Origin: Euonymus europaeus
Lineage: Eukaryota > Streptophyta > Magnoliopsida > Celastrales > Celastraceae
DNA length: 64,000 nt
Direction of reading: 5' to 3'
Assembly (NCBI GenBank): GCA_963580455.1
Contig: OY756960.1
Span: forward strand, 8,370,001 to 8,434,000
Within the stretch, counting starts at the first letter, position 1. Every line of letters starts with the position of its first letter. Made by a program: the position numbers and the translations under genes. The notes below the pieces were generated by a model, which saw only the letters and a list, made by a program, of their open reading frames with translations, had not been told where the DNA came from and did no database searches. Below are positions 36,775-50,586 of this stretch, piece by piece.

Positions 36775-38376
36775 CTATAATCGTAAAATTTTACGTAGAA
36801 CAATAAAAAATGTACACCGAGCAACTTTGATGGTCAGAAGTTGCTCAACTCTATCTATGAAGGAGATTTTAACAGTTTTTGTCCATTTGGCATAGATACG
36901 TGGTGTTTTGGAATTTAAATAATCTAGAAGGCTTATACTCATAAAATTTGACATAGAAGAACCATAAAAGGTGTACACCGAGCAACTTTCGAGGTCCGAA
37001 GTTGCTCAACTCTATCTATAGGGGAGCTTTCAACGGTTTTTGTCCATTTGTCATAGAAAGGCGGTGTTTTGGCATGGAAATAATCTAGGAAGCTTATACT
37101 CGTAAAATTTGACAAAGAAGAACAATAAAAAACGTACAACGAGCAACTTTCATGGTACGAAGTTGCTCAACTCTATCTATGAAAGAGCTTTTAACGGTTT
37201 TTGTCCATATGTCATAGAAATGTGGTGTTTTGGCATTGAAGTAATCTAGGATGCTTATACTCGTAAACTTTGACATAGAAGAACAATAAAAAGTGTACAC
37301 CGAGCAACTTTCATGGTCCGAAGTTGCTCAACTCTATCTATGGAGGAGCTTTTAATGGTTTTTGTTCATTTGGCATAGAAATGTGGTGTTTTGGCATCGA
37401 AATAATCTGGGAAGCTTATACTCGTAAAATTTGACAAAGAAGAAGAATAAAAAGTGTACACCGAGCAACTTTGATGGTCCGAAGTTGCTCAACTCTATCT
37501 ATGAAGGAGCTTTTAACGGTTTTTGTCCATTTGGCATATAAATGTTGTGTTTTGGCATGGAAATAATCTAGAAAGCTTATACTCGTAAAATTTCACATAG
37601 AAGAACGATAAAAAGTGTACACCGAGTAACTTTCATGGTCCAAAGTTGCTCAACTCTATCTATGGAGGATCTTTTAACGGTTTTTGTCCATTTGTCATAG
37701 AAAGGTGGTGTTTTGGCATCAAAATAATCTAGGAAGCTTATACTCGAAAAATTTGACATAGAAGAACAATAAAAAGTGTATATCGTGCAACTTTGATAAT
37801 TCGAAATTGCTCAACTCTCTCGATGGAGTTGTTTTTAATAGTTTTGCCGAATTTAGACCGATATTGTTCTCTTGACAACAAAACAATTTACGAAGCGAAT
37901 ACTAGTAATTTTGGACATAAAGAAACAATAAAAAGTGCCTACCGAGTAACTTTCGCAGTTCGGAATTGCTCAACTCTCTTTATGGAGGAGCTTTTATTAG
38001 TTTTCATTATTTGTCGTAGAAAGTTGGTGTTTTGGCATCGAAATAATCTAGGAAGTTATACTCGTAAAATTTGACATAGAGGAACAATAAAATGTGTACA
38101 CCGAGCAACTTTCAAGGTCCGAAGTTGCTCAACTCTATCTATGGAGGAGCTTTTAACGATTTTTGTCCATTTTTTATAGAAAGTTGGTGTTTTGGCATCG
38201 AAATAATCTAGGAAGCTTATACTCGTAAACTTTGACGTAGAAGAACAATAAAAAGTGTACAACGAGCAACTTTGATGGTCCGAAGTTGTCAACTCTATCT
38301 ATGAACGAGCTTTTAACGATTTTTGTCCATATGTCATAGAAATGTGGTGTTTTGGCATCGAAGTAATCTAGGATGC
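36775..38376 (+). repeat. 10-mer HOR unit (about 1,602 bp), copy 2
   Basis: This is a shortened version of the preceding unit. One A monomer is missing in the middle (the offset drops from 2,244 to 2,083 bp between 37.1 and 37.6 kb), and the second cassette with its flanks, near 36.34 kb in copy 1, is absent. One cassette remains, near 37.78 kb. Confidence 0.8.
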
Positions 38377-40188
38377 TTATACTTGTAAACTTTGACATAG
38401 AAGAACAATAAAAAATGTACACCGAGCAACTTTGATGGTCAGAAGTTGCTCAACTCTATCTATGAAGGAGATTTTAACAGTTTTTGTCCATTTGGCATAG
38501 ATACGTGGTGTTTTGGAATTGAAATAATCTAGAAGGCTTATACTCATAAAATTTGACATAGAAGAACCATAAAAAGTGTACACCGAGCAACTTTCAAGGT
38601 CCGAAGTTGCTCAACTCTATCTATAGGGGAGCTTTCAACGGTTTTTGTCCATTTGTCATAGAAAGACGGTGTTTTGGCATGGAAATAATCTAGGAAGCTT
38701 ATACTCGTAAAATTTGACAAAGAAGAACAATAAAAAACGTACAACGAGCAACTTTCATGGTACGAAGTTGCTCAACTCTATCTATGAAAGAGCTTTTAAC
38801 GGTTTTTGTCCATATGTCACAGAAATGTGGTGTTTTGTCATCGAAGTAATCTAGGATGCTTATACTCGTAAACTTTGACATAGAAGAACAATAAAAAGTG
38901 TACACCGAGCAACTTTCATGGTCCGAAGTTGCTCAACTCTATCTATGGAGGAGCTTTTAATGGTTTTTGTTCATTTGGCATAGAAATGTGGTGTTTTGGC
39001 ATCGAAATAATCTAGGAAGCTTATACTCGTAAAATTTGACAAAGAAGAAGAATAAAAAATGTACACCGAGCAACTTTCATGGTCCGAAGTTGCTCAACTC
39101 TATCTATGGAGGAGCTTTTAACGGTTTTTCTCCATTTGGCATAGAAATGTGGTGTTTTGGCATGGAAATAATCTAAAAAGCTTATACTCGTAAAATTTAA
39201 CATAGAAGAACAATAAAAAGTGTACAACGAGCAACTTTCATGGTTCGAAGTTACTCAACTCTATCTATGGAGGAGCTTTTAACGGTTTTTGTCCATTTGG
39301 CATAGAAATGTTGTGTTTTGGCATGGAAATAATCTAGAAAGCTTATACTCGTAAAATTTCACATAGAAGAACGATAAAAAGTGTACACCGAGTAACTTTC
39401 ATGGTCCAAAGTTGCTCAACTCTATCTATGGAGGATCTTTTAACGGTTTTTGTCCATTTGTCATAGAAAGGTGGTGTTTTGGCATCGAAATAATCTAGGA
39501 AGCTTATACTCGAAAAATTTGACATAGAAGAACAATAAAAAGTTCATATCGTGCAACTTTGATAATTCGAAATTGCTCAACTCTCTCGATGGAGTTGTTT
39601 TTAATAGTTTTGCCGAATTTAGACCGATATTGTTCTCTTGACAACAAAACAATTTACGAAGCGAATACTAGTAATTTTGGACATAAAGAAACAATAAAAA
39701 GTGCCTACCGAGCAACTTTCGCGGTTCGGAATTGCTCAACTCTCTTTATGGAGGAGCTTTTATTGGTTTTCATTATTTGTCGTAGAAAGTTGGTGTTTTG
39801 GCATCGAAATAATCTAGGAAGTTATACTCGTAAAATTTGACATAGAGGAACAATAAAATGTGTACACCGAGCAACTTTCAAGGTCCGAAGTTGCTCAACT
39901 CTATCTATGGAGGAGCTTTTAACGATTTTTGTCCATTTTTTATAGAAAGTTGGTGTTTTGGCATCGAAATAATCTAGGAAGCTTATACTCGTAAACTTTG
40001 ACGTAGAAGAACAATAAAAAGTGTACAACGAGCAACTTTGATGGTTCGAAGTTGTCAACTCTATCTATGAACGAGCTTTTAACGGTTTTTGTCCATATGT
40101 CATAGAAATGTGGTGTTTTGGCATCGAAGTAATCTAGGATGCTTATACTTGTAAACTTTGACATAGAAGAACAATAAAAAATGTACAC
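38377..40188 (+). repeat. 11-mer HOR unit, copy 3
   Basis: Landmarks at 37577, 37793, 38056 and 38174 recur at 39343, 39559, 39822 and 39940, an offset of 1,766 bp (11 monomers). One C/B cassette lies near 39.55 kb. The block regains the A monomer missing from copy 2. After about 40.19 kb the pattern is lost. Confidence 0.8.
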
Positions 40189-43100
40189 CGAGCAACTTTC
40201 ATGGTCCGAAGTTGCTCAACTCTATCTATGAAGGAACTTTTATCAGTTTTTGTCCATTAGGCATAGAAAGTTCGTGTTTTGGAATCGAAATAATCTAGGA
40301 AGTTATACTCAAAAAATTTGACATAGAAGAACAATAAAAAGTGTACACCGAGAAACTTTAATGGTCCGAAAATGCTCAACTCTATCTATGGAAGAGCTTT
40401 TAACGGTTTTTGTCGATTTTTCATAGAAAGTTGGTGTTTCGGCATCGAAATAATCTAGGAAGCTTATACTCGTAAAATTTGACATAGAAGAACAATAAAA
40501 AGTGTACACCGAGCACCTTTGATGGTCCGAAGTTGCTCAACACTATCTATGAAGGAGCTTTTAACGGTTTTTTTCCATTTGGCATAGAAATGTGGTGTTT
40601 TGGCATGGAAATAATCTAGAAAGCTTATACTCGTAAAATTTAACATAGAAGAACAATAAAAAGTGTACACCGAGCAACTTTCATGGTCCGAAGTTGCTCA
40701 ACTTTATCTATGGAGGAGCTTTTAACGATTTTTATCCATTTGTCATAGAAAGGTGGTGTTTTGGCATCGAAATATTCTAGGAAGCTTATACTCGTAAAAT
40801 TTGACATAGAAGAACAATAAAAAGTATACACCGAGCAACTTTCAAGGTCCGAAGTTGCTCAACTCTATCTATGGGGAAGCTTTCAACGGTTTTTCTCCAT
40901 TTGGCATAGAAATGTGGTGTTTTGGCATGGAAATAATCTAAAAAGCTTATACTCGTAAAATTTAACATAGAAGAACAATAAAAAGTGTACACCGAGCAAC
41001 TTTCATGGTCCGAAGTTGCTCAACTCTATCTATGAAGGAGCTTTTAACGGTTTTAGTCCATTTGGCATAGAAATGTGGTGTTTTGGCATGGAAATAATCT
41101 AGAAAGCTTATACTCATAAAATTTAACATAGAAGAACAATTAAAAGTGCACACCGAGCAACTTTCATGGTCCGAAGTTGCTCAACTCTATCTATGGAGAA
41201 GCTTTTAACGGTTTTTGTGCATTTGTCATAAAAAGGTGGTGTTTTGGCATGGAAATAATCTAGGAAGCTTATACTCATAAAATTTGACATAGAAGAACAA
41301 TAAAAACATACACCGAGCAACTTTCATGGTCCGAAGATACTCAACTCTATCTGTGGAGAAGCTTTTAACGGTTTTTATCCATTTGTCATAGAAAGGTGGT
41401 GTTTTGGCATCGAAATATTCTAGGAAGCTTATACTCGTAAAATTTGACATAGAAGAACAATAAAAAGGGTACACCGAGCAACTTTCAAGGTCCGAAGTTG
41501 CTCAACTCTATCTATGAGGAAGCTTTCAACGGTTTTTTTCCATTTGTCATAGAAAGGTGCTATTTTGGCATGGAAATAATGTAGGAATCTTATACTCATA
41601 AAATTTGACATAGAAGAACAATAAAAAGCGTACACCGAGCAACTTTCATGGTCCGAAGTTGCTCAACTCTATCTATGGAGGAGCTTTTAACGGTTTTAGT
41701 CCATTTGGCATAGAAATGTGGTGTTTTGGCATGGAAATAATCTAGAAAGCTTATACTCATAAAATTTAACATAGAAGAACAATTAAAAGTGCACACCGAG
41801 CAACTTTCATGGTCCGAAGTTGCTCAACTCTATCTATGGAGGAGCTTTTAGCGGTTTTTGTGCATTTGTCATAAAAAGGTGGTGTTTTGGCATGGAAATA
41901 ATCTAGGAAGCTTATACTCATAAAATTTGACATAGAAGAACAATAAAAAGCATACACCGAGCAACTTTCATGGTCCGAAGTTGTTCAACTCTATCTATAG
42001 AGGGGCTTTTAACGGGTTTTTTCCATTTGGCATAGAAATGTGGTGTTTTGGCATCGAAATAATCTAGGAAGCTTATACTTGTAAAATTTGACAAAGAAGA
42101 ACAATAAAAAATGTACACCGAGCAACTTTCATGGTCCGAAGTTGCTGAACTCTATCTATGGAGGAGCTTTTAACGGTTTTTGTCCATTTGTCATAGAAAG
42201 GTGGTGTTTTGGCATCGAAATAATCTAGGAAGCTTATACTCGAAAAATTTGACATAGAAGAACTATAAAAAGTGTACACCGAGCAAATTTCATGGTCCGA
42301 AGTTGTCAACTCTATCTATGCAGGAGCTTTTAACGGTTTTTGTCCATATGTCATAGAAATGTGGTGTTTTGGAATTGAAATAATCTAGGAGGCTTATACT
42401 CATAAAATTTGACATGGAACAACAATAAAAAGTGTACACCGAGCAACTTTGATGGTCCGAAGTTGCTCAACTCTATCCATGGAGGAGCTTTTAACTGTTA
42501 TTGTCCTTTTGTCATAGAAAGGTGGTGTTTTGGCATCGAAATAATCTAGGAAGCTTATACTCGAAAAATTTCACATAGAAGAACAATAAAAAGTGTATAT
42601 CGTGCAACTTTGATAGTTCGAAATTGCTCAACTCTCTCGATGGAGTTGTTTTTAATAGTTTTACCGAATTTAGACCGATATTGTTCTCTTGACAACAAAA
42701 CAATTTACGAAGCGAATACTAGTAATTTTGGACATAAAGAAAAAGTAAAAAGAGCATACCAAGCAACTTTCTTGGTTTGGAATTGCTCAACTCTATCTAA
42801 GGAGTAGCTTTTAATGATTTTATCCATTTGTCATAGAAAGTTGGTGTTTCGGCATCGAAATAATCTAGGAAGCTTATACTCGTAAAATCTGACATAGAAG
42901 AACAATAAAAAGTGTACACCGAGCAACATTCAGGGTCCGAAGTTGCTCAACTCTATCTATGGAGGAGCTTTTAACGGTTTTTGTGCATTTGTCATAGAAA
43001 AGTGGTGTTTTCGCATCGAAATAATCTAGGAAGCTTATACTCGTAAATTTTGACATAGAAGAACAATAAAAAATATACACCGAGCAACTTTCATGGTCCA

Positions 43101-46100
43101 AAGTTGCTCAACTCTATCTATGGAGGAGCTTTTAACGGTTTTTGTCCATTTGGCGTAGAAATGTGGTGATTTGGCATCGAAATAATCTAGGGAGCTTATA
43201 ATCGTAAAATTTTACATAGAACAACAATAAAAAGTGTACACCGAGCAACTTTGTTGGTCAGAAGTTGCTCAACTCTATCTATGAAGGAGATTTTAACAGT
43301 TTTTGTCCATTTGGCATAGATACGTGGTGTTTTGGAATTGAAATAATCTAGGAGGCTTATACTCATAAAATTTGACATAGAAGAACCGTAAAAAGTGTAC
43401 ACCGAGCAACTTTGATGGTCCGAAGTTGCTCAACTCTATCTATGGGGGAGCTTTCAACGGTTTTTTTCCGTTTGTCATAGAAAGGTGGTGTTTTGGCGTG
43501 AAAATAACCTAGGAAGCTTATACACGTAAAATTTGACAAAGAAGAACAATAAAAAGCGTACAACAAGCAACTTTCATGGTACGAAGTTGCTCAACTCTAT
43601 CTATGGAGCAGCTTTTAACGGTTTTTGTCCATTTGGCATAGAAATGTGGTGTTTAGGCATCGAAGTAATCTAGGATGCTTATACTCATAAAATTTGACAT
43701 AGAAAAACCATAAAAAGTGTACACCGAGCAACTTTCAAGGTCTGAAGTTGCTCAGCTCTATCTATGGGGGAGCTTTCAACGGTTTTTGTCCATTTGTCGT
43801 AGAAAGGAGGTGTTTTGGCCTGGAAATAATCTAGGAAGCTTATACTCGTAAATTTTGACAAAGAAGAACAATAAAAAGCGTACACCGAGCAACTTTCATG
43901 GTCCGAAGTTGCTCAACTCTATCTATGGAGGAGCTTTTAATGGTTTTTGTCCATTTGGCATAGAAATGTGATGTTTAGGCATCGAAGTAATCTAGAATGC
44001 TTATACATGTAAAATTTGACATAGAAGAACAATAAAAAGTGTTCACCGAGCAGTTTTGTTGGTCCGAAGTTGCTCAACTCTATCTATGAAGGAGCTTTTA
44101 ACGGTTTTTATCCATTTGGCATAGATATGTGGTGTTTTGGCATCGAAATAATCTACGAAGCTTATATTTAAAAAATTTGACATAGAAGAACAGTAAAAAG
44201 TGTACACCGAGCAACTTTGATGGTCCGAAGTTGCTCAACTCTATCTATGAAGGAGCTTTTAACGGTTTTTGTCCATTTGGCATAGAAATGTGGTGTTTTG
44301 GCATGGAAATAATCTAAAAAGCTTATACTCGTAAGATTTAACATAGAAGAACAATAAAAAGTGTACACCGAGCAACTTTCATGGTCCGAAACTGCTCAAC
44401 TCTATCTATGGAAGAGTTTTTAACGGTTTTTGTCCATTTGTCATAGAAAGGTGGTGTTTTGGCATCGAAATAATCTAGGAAGATTATAATCGTAAAATTT
44501 GACATAGAAGAACAATAAAAAGTGTACACCGAGCAACTTTCATGGTCCGAAGTTGCTCAACTCTATCTATTGAGGAGCTTTTAACTGTTATTGTCCATTT
44601 GTCATAGAAAGGTGGTGTTTTGGCATCGAAATAATCTTGGAAGCTTATACTCGAAAAATTTGACATAGAAGAACAATAAAAAGTGTATATCCTGCAACTT
44701 TGATAGTTCGAAATTGCTCAACTCTCTCGATGGAGTTGTTTTTAATAGTTTTGTCGAATTTAGACCGATATTGTTCTCTTGACAACAAAACAATTTGCGA
44801 AGCAAATACTAGTAATTTTGGACATAGAAGAACAATAAAAAGTGTACACCGAGCAACTTTCATGGTCCGAAGTTGCTCAACTCTATCTATGGAGGAGGTT
44901 TTATAGGTTTTTGTCCATTTGTCATAGAAAATTGGTGTTTTGACATCGAAATAATCTTGGAAGATTATAATCGTAAAATTTGACATAGAAGAACAATAAA
45001 AAGTGTACACCGAGCAACTTTCATGGTCCGAAGTTGCTCAACTCTATCTATGGAGGAGCTTTTAACTGTTAATGTCCATTTGTCATAGAAAGGTCGTGTT
45101 TCGGCATCGAAATAATCTTGGAAGCTTATACTCGTAAAATTTGACATAGAAGAACAATAAAAAGTGTACACCGAGCCACTTTCAAGGTCCGAAGTTGCTC
45201 AACTCTATCTGTGGGGAAGCTTTCAACGGTTTTTGTCCATTTTTCATAGAAAGGTGGTGTTTTGGAATGGAAATAATATAGGAAGCTTATACTCGTAAAA
45301 TTTGACATAGAAGAACAATAAAAAGCGTACACCGAGCAACTTCCATGGTCCGAAGTTGCTCAACTCTATCTATGGCGGAGCTTTTAACGGTTTTTGTCCA
45401 TTTGGCATAGAAATGTGTTGTTTTGGCATGGAAATAATCTAGAAAGCTTATACTCGTAAAATTTAAAATAGAAGAACAATAAAAAGTGTACACCGAGCAA
45501 CTTTCATGGTCCGAAGTTGCTCAACTCTATCTATGGAGGATCTTTTAACTGTTATTGTCCATTTGTCATAGAAAGGTGGTGTTTTGGCATCGAAATAATC
45601 TAGGAAGCTTATACTCGAAAAATTTGACATAGAAGAACAATAAAAAGTGTATATCGTGCAACTTTGATAGTTCGAAATTGCTCAACTCTCTCGATGGAGT
45701 TGTTTTTAATAGTTTTGCCGAATTTAGACCGATATTGTTCTCCTGATAACAAAACAATTTGCGAAGCGAATACTAGTAATTTTGGACATAAAGAAACAAT
45801 AAAAAGTGCATACCGAGCAACTTTCGTGGTTCGGAATTGCTCAACTCTATCTATGAAGAAGATTTAAAAGGTTTTTATCCATTTGTCATAGAAAGTTGGT
45901 GTTTCGGCATCGAAATAATCTAGGAAGCTTATACTCGTAAAATTTGACATAGAAGAACAATAAATAGCGTACACCGAGCAACTTTCATGGTCCGAAGTTG
46001 CTCAACTCTATTTGTGGAGGAGCTTTTAACGGTTTTTGTCGATTTGTCATAGAAAGGTGGTGTTTTGGCATCAAAATAATCTAGGAAGCTTATACTCGAA

Positions 46101-49100
46101 AAATTTGACATAAAAGAACAATAAAAAGTGTATATCGTGCAACTTTGACGGTTCGAAATTGCTCAACTCTATCTATGGAGGAGCTTTTAACTGTTATTGT
46201 CCATTTGTCATAGAAAGGTGGTGTTTTGGCATCGAAATAATCTAGGAAGCTTATACTCCAAAAATTTGACATAGAAGAACAATAAAAAGTGTATATCGTG
46301 CAACTTTGATAGTTCGAAATTGCTCAACTCTCTCGATGGAGTTGTTTTTAATAGTTTTGCCGAATTCAGACCGATATTGTTCTCCTGATAACAAAACAAT
46401 TTGCGAAGCGAATACTAGTAATTTTGGACATAAAGAAACAATAAAAAGTGCATACCGAGCAACTTTCGTGGATCGGAATTTCTCAAATCTATCTATGAAT
46501 AAGCTTTCAACGGTTTTTATCCATTTGTCATAGAAAGTTAGTGTTTCGGCATCGAAATAATCTAGGAAGCTTATACTCGTAAAATTTGACATAGAAGAAC
46601 AATAAAAAGTGTACACCGAGAAACTTTCTTGGTCTGAAGTTCCTCATCAATATCTATGGAGGAGCTTTTAACGGTTTTTGTCCATTTGGCATAGAAATGT
46701 GGTGATTTGGCATCGAAATAATCTAGGAAGCTTATAATCGAAAATTTTGACATAGAGGAACAATAAAAAGTGTACACCCAGCAACTTTGATGGTCCGAAG
46801 TTGCTCAACTCTCTCGATGGAGTTGTTTTTAATAGTTTTGCCGAATTTAGACTGATATTGTTCTCTTGACAACAAAACAATTTGCGAAGCGAATACTAAT
46901 AATTTTGGACATAAAGAAACAATAAAAAGTGCATATCGAGCAACTTTCGTGTTTCGGAATTGCTCAACTCTATCTATGGAGGAGCTTTTAACGGTTTTTT
47001 GTCCATTTGTCATAGAAAGTTGGTGTTTCGGCATCGAAATAATCTAGGAAGCTTATACTCGTAAAATTTGACATAGAAGAACAATAAAATGTGTACACCG
47101 AGCAACTTTCAAGGTCCGAAGTTGATCAACTCTATCTATGGAGGAGCTTTTAACGGTTTTTGTCGATTTGTCGTAGAAAGGTGGTGTTTTGGCATCGAAA
47201 TAATCTAGGAAGCTTATACTCGTAAAATTTGACATAGAAGAACAATAAATAGCGTACACCGAGCAACTTTCATGGTCCGAAGTTGCTCAACTCTATCTGT
47301 GGAGGAGCTTTTAACGGTTTTTGTCGATTTGTCATAGTAAGGTGGTGTTTTGGCATTAAAATAATCTACGAAGCTTATAATCGTAAAATTTGACATAGAA
47401 GAACAATAAAAAGTGTACACCGAGCAACTTTGATGGTCCGAAGTTTCTCAACTCTATCTATGGAGGAGCTTTTAACTGTTATTGTCCATTTGTCATAGAA
47501 AGGTGGTGTTTTGGCATCGAAATAATCTAGGAAGCTTATACTCGAAAATTTTCACATAGAAGAACAATAAAAAGTGTATATCGTGCAACATTGATAGTTC
47601 GAAATTGCTCAACTCTCTCGATGGAGTTGTTTTTAATAGTTTTGCCGAATTTAGACCGATATTGTTCTCCTGATAACAAAACAATTTGCGAAGCGAATAA
47701 TAGTAATTTTGGACATAAAGAAACAATAAAAAGTGCATACCGAGCAACTTTTGTGGTTCGGAATTGCTCAACTCTATCTATGGAGAAGCTTTTAACGGTT
47801 TTTCTCAATTTGTCATAGGAAGTTGGTGTTTCGGCATCGAAATAATCTAGGAAGCTTATACTCGTAAAATTTGACATAGAAAAATAATAAAAAGTGTACA
47901 CCGAGCAACTTTGATGGTCCGAAGTTGCTCAACTCTATCTATGGTGGAGCTTTTAACTGTTATTGTCCATTTGTAATAGAAAGATGGTGTTTTGGCATCG
48001 AAATAATCTAGGAAGCTTATACACGAAAAATTTGACATAGAAGAACAATAAAAAGGTGTATATCGTGCAACTTTGAGAGTTCGAAATTGCTCAACTCTCT
48101 CGATGGAGTTGTTTTTAATAGTTTTGCCGAATTTAGACCGATGTTGTTCTCTTGACAACAAAACAATTTGCGAAGCGAATACTAGTAATTTTGGACATAA
48201 AGAAACAATAAAAGTGCATACCGAGCAACTTTCGTGTTTCGGAATTGCTCAACTCTATCTATGGAGGAGCTTTTAATGGTTTTTATACATTTGTCATAGA
48301 AAGTTGGTGTTTCGGCATCGAAATAATCTAGGAAGATTAGACTCATAAAATTTGACATAGAAGAACCTAAAAAAGTGTACACCGAGCAACTTTCAAGGTT
48401 CGAAGTTGCTCAACTCTTTCTATGGGGAAGCTTTCAATGGTTTTTGTCCATTTGTCATAGAAAGGTGGTGTTTTGGCATGGAAATAATGTAGGAAGCTTA
48501 TACTCGTAAAATTTGACATAGAAGAACAATAAAAAATGTACACCGAGCAACTTTCATTGTCCGAAGTTGCTCAACTCTATCTGTGGAGGAGCTTTTAACT
48601 GTTATTGTCCATTTGTCATAGAAAGGTGGTGTTTTGGCATCGAAATAATCTAGGAAGCTTATACTCAAAAAATTTGAAATAGAAGAACAATAAAAAGTGT
48701 ATATCAGGCAACTTTGATAGTTGGAAATTGCTCAACTCTATCTATGGAGGAGCTTTTAACGGTTTTTGTCCATTTGGCATAGAAATGTGGTGATTTGGCA
48801 TCGAAATAATCTAGGAAGCTTATAATCGTAAAATTTGACATAGAAGAACAATAAAAAGTGTACACCGAGCAACTTTGATGGTCCAAAGTTGCTCAACTCT
48901 ATCTATGGAGGAGCTTTTAATGGTTTTTATCAATTTGTCATAGGAAGTTGGTGTTTCGGCTTCGAAATAATCTAGGAAGCTTATACTCGTAAAATTTGAC
49001 ATAGAAGAACAATAAAAAGTGTACACCGAGCAACTTTCAAGGTCCGAAGGTTCTCAACTCTATCTATGGAGGAGCTTTTAACGGTTTTTGTGCATTTGTC

Positions 49101-49141
49101 ATAGAAAGGTGGTGTTTTGGCATCGAAATAATCTTGGAAGC
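40189..49141 (+). repeat. Satellite segment of mixed A monomers and irregular cassettes
   Basis: From 40.2 to 42.5 kb only A monomers are seen, with short-range duplicates: landmarks near 40962, 41123 and 41226 recur near 41596, 41766 and 41918. From 42.6 kb cassettes return near 42.60, 44.69, 45.65, 46.29, 47.58 and 48.06 kb. Hybrid joints occur near 44.82 kb (C into A: TTTTGGACATAGAAGAAC) and 46.80 kb (A into C: GTTGCTCAACTCTCTCGATG). No clean higher-order period is visible. No gene is present. Confidence 0.75.
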
Positions 49142-50586
49142 TTATACTCGTAAATTTTGACATAGAAGAACAATAAAAAGTTTACACCGAGCAACTTTCA
49201 TGGTCCGAAGTTGCTCAACTCTATCTATGGAGGAGCTTTTAACGGTTTTTGTCCATTTGGCATAGAAATGTGGTGATTTGGCATCGAAATAATCTAGGAA
49301 GCTTATAATCGTAAAATTTGACATAGAAGAACAATAAAAAGTGTACACCGAGCAACTTTGATGGTCCAAAGTTGCTCAACTCTATCTATGGAGGAGCTTT
49401 TAACTGTTATTGTCCATTTGTAATAGAAAGGTGGTGTTTTGGCATCGAAATAATCAAGGAAGCTTACAGACGAAAAATTTGACATAGAAGAACAGTAAAA
49501 AGTGTATATCGTGCAACTTTGACAGTTCGAAATTGCTCAACTCTCTCGATGGAGTTGTTTTTAATAGTTTTGCCGAATTTAGACCGATATTGTTCTCTTG
49601 ACAACAAAACAATTTGCGAAGCGAATACTAGTAATTTTGGACATAAAGAAACAATAAAAAGTTTACACCGAGCAACTTTCGTGTTTCGGAATTGCTCAAC
49701 TCTATCTATGAAGGAGCTTTTAACGGTTTTTATCCATTTGTCATAGAAAGTTGCTGTTTCGGCATCGAAATAATCTAGGAAAATTATACTCATAAAATTT
49801 GACATAGAAGAACCTAAAAAAGTGTACACCGAGCAACTTTCAAGGTCTGAAGTTGCTCAACTCTTTCTATGGGAAAGCTTTCAATGGTTTTTGTCCATTT
49901 GGCATAGAAATGTGGTGATTTGGCATCGAAATAATTTAGGAAGCTTATAATCGTAAAATTTGACATAGAAGAACAATAAAAAGTGTACACCGAGCAACTT
50001 TCATGGTCCGAAGTTGCTCAACTCTATCTGTGGAGGAGCTTTTAACTGTTACTGTCCATTTGTCATAGAAAGGTGGTGTTTTGGCATCGAAATATTCTAG
50101 GAAGCTTATACTCGAAAAATTTGACATAGAAGAACAATAAAAAGTGTATATCGTGCAACTTTGATAGTTCGAAATTGCTCAACTCTCTCGATGGAGTTGT
50201 TTTTAATAGTTTTGCCGAATTTAGAACGAAAATTGATCTCTTGACAACAAAACAATTTGCGAAGCGAATACTAGTAATTTTGGACATAAAGAAACAATAA
50301 AAAGTGCATACCGAGCAACTTTCGTGTTTCGGAATTGCTCAACTCTATCTATGGAGGAGCTTTTAACGGTTTTTATCAATTTGTCATAGGAAGTTGGTGT
50401 TTCGGCTTCGAAATAATCTAGGAAGCTTATACTCATAAAATTTGACATAGAAGAACCTAAAAAAGTGTACACCGAGCAACTTTCATGGTCCGAAGTTGCT
50501 CAACTCTATCTATGGGGAGCTTTTAACGGTTTTTGTGCATTTGTGATAGAACGGTGGTGTTTTGGCATGGAAATAATTTAGGAAGC
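49142..50586 (+). repeat. Left edge of the right-hand HOR domain (partial 16-mer)
   Basis: Landmarks at 49142, 49303 and 49519 recur 2,569 bp on (51711, 51872, 52088), and 49945 and 50063 recur 2,568 bp on. This is therefore the end of a 16-mer unit. Its r-type cassette (near 49.5 kb) keeps GACCGATATTGTTCTC rather than the GAACGATATTTTTCTC of the next copy. The order decays left of about 49.0 kb. Confidence 0.8.
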
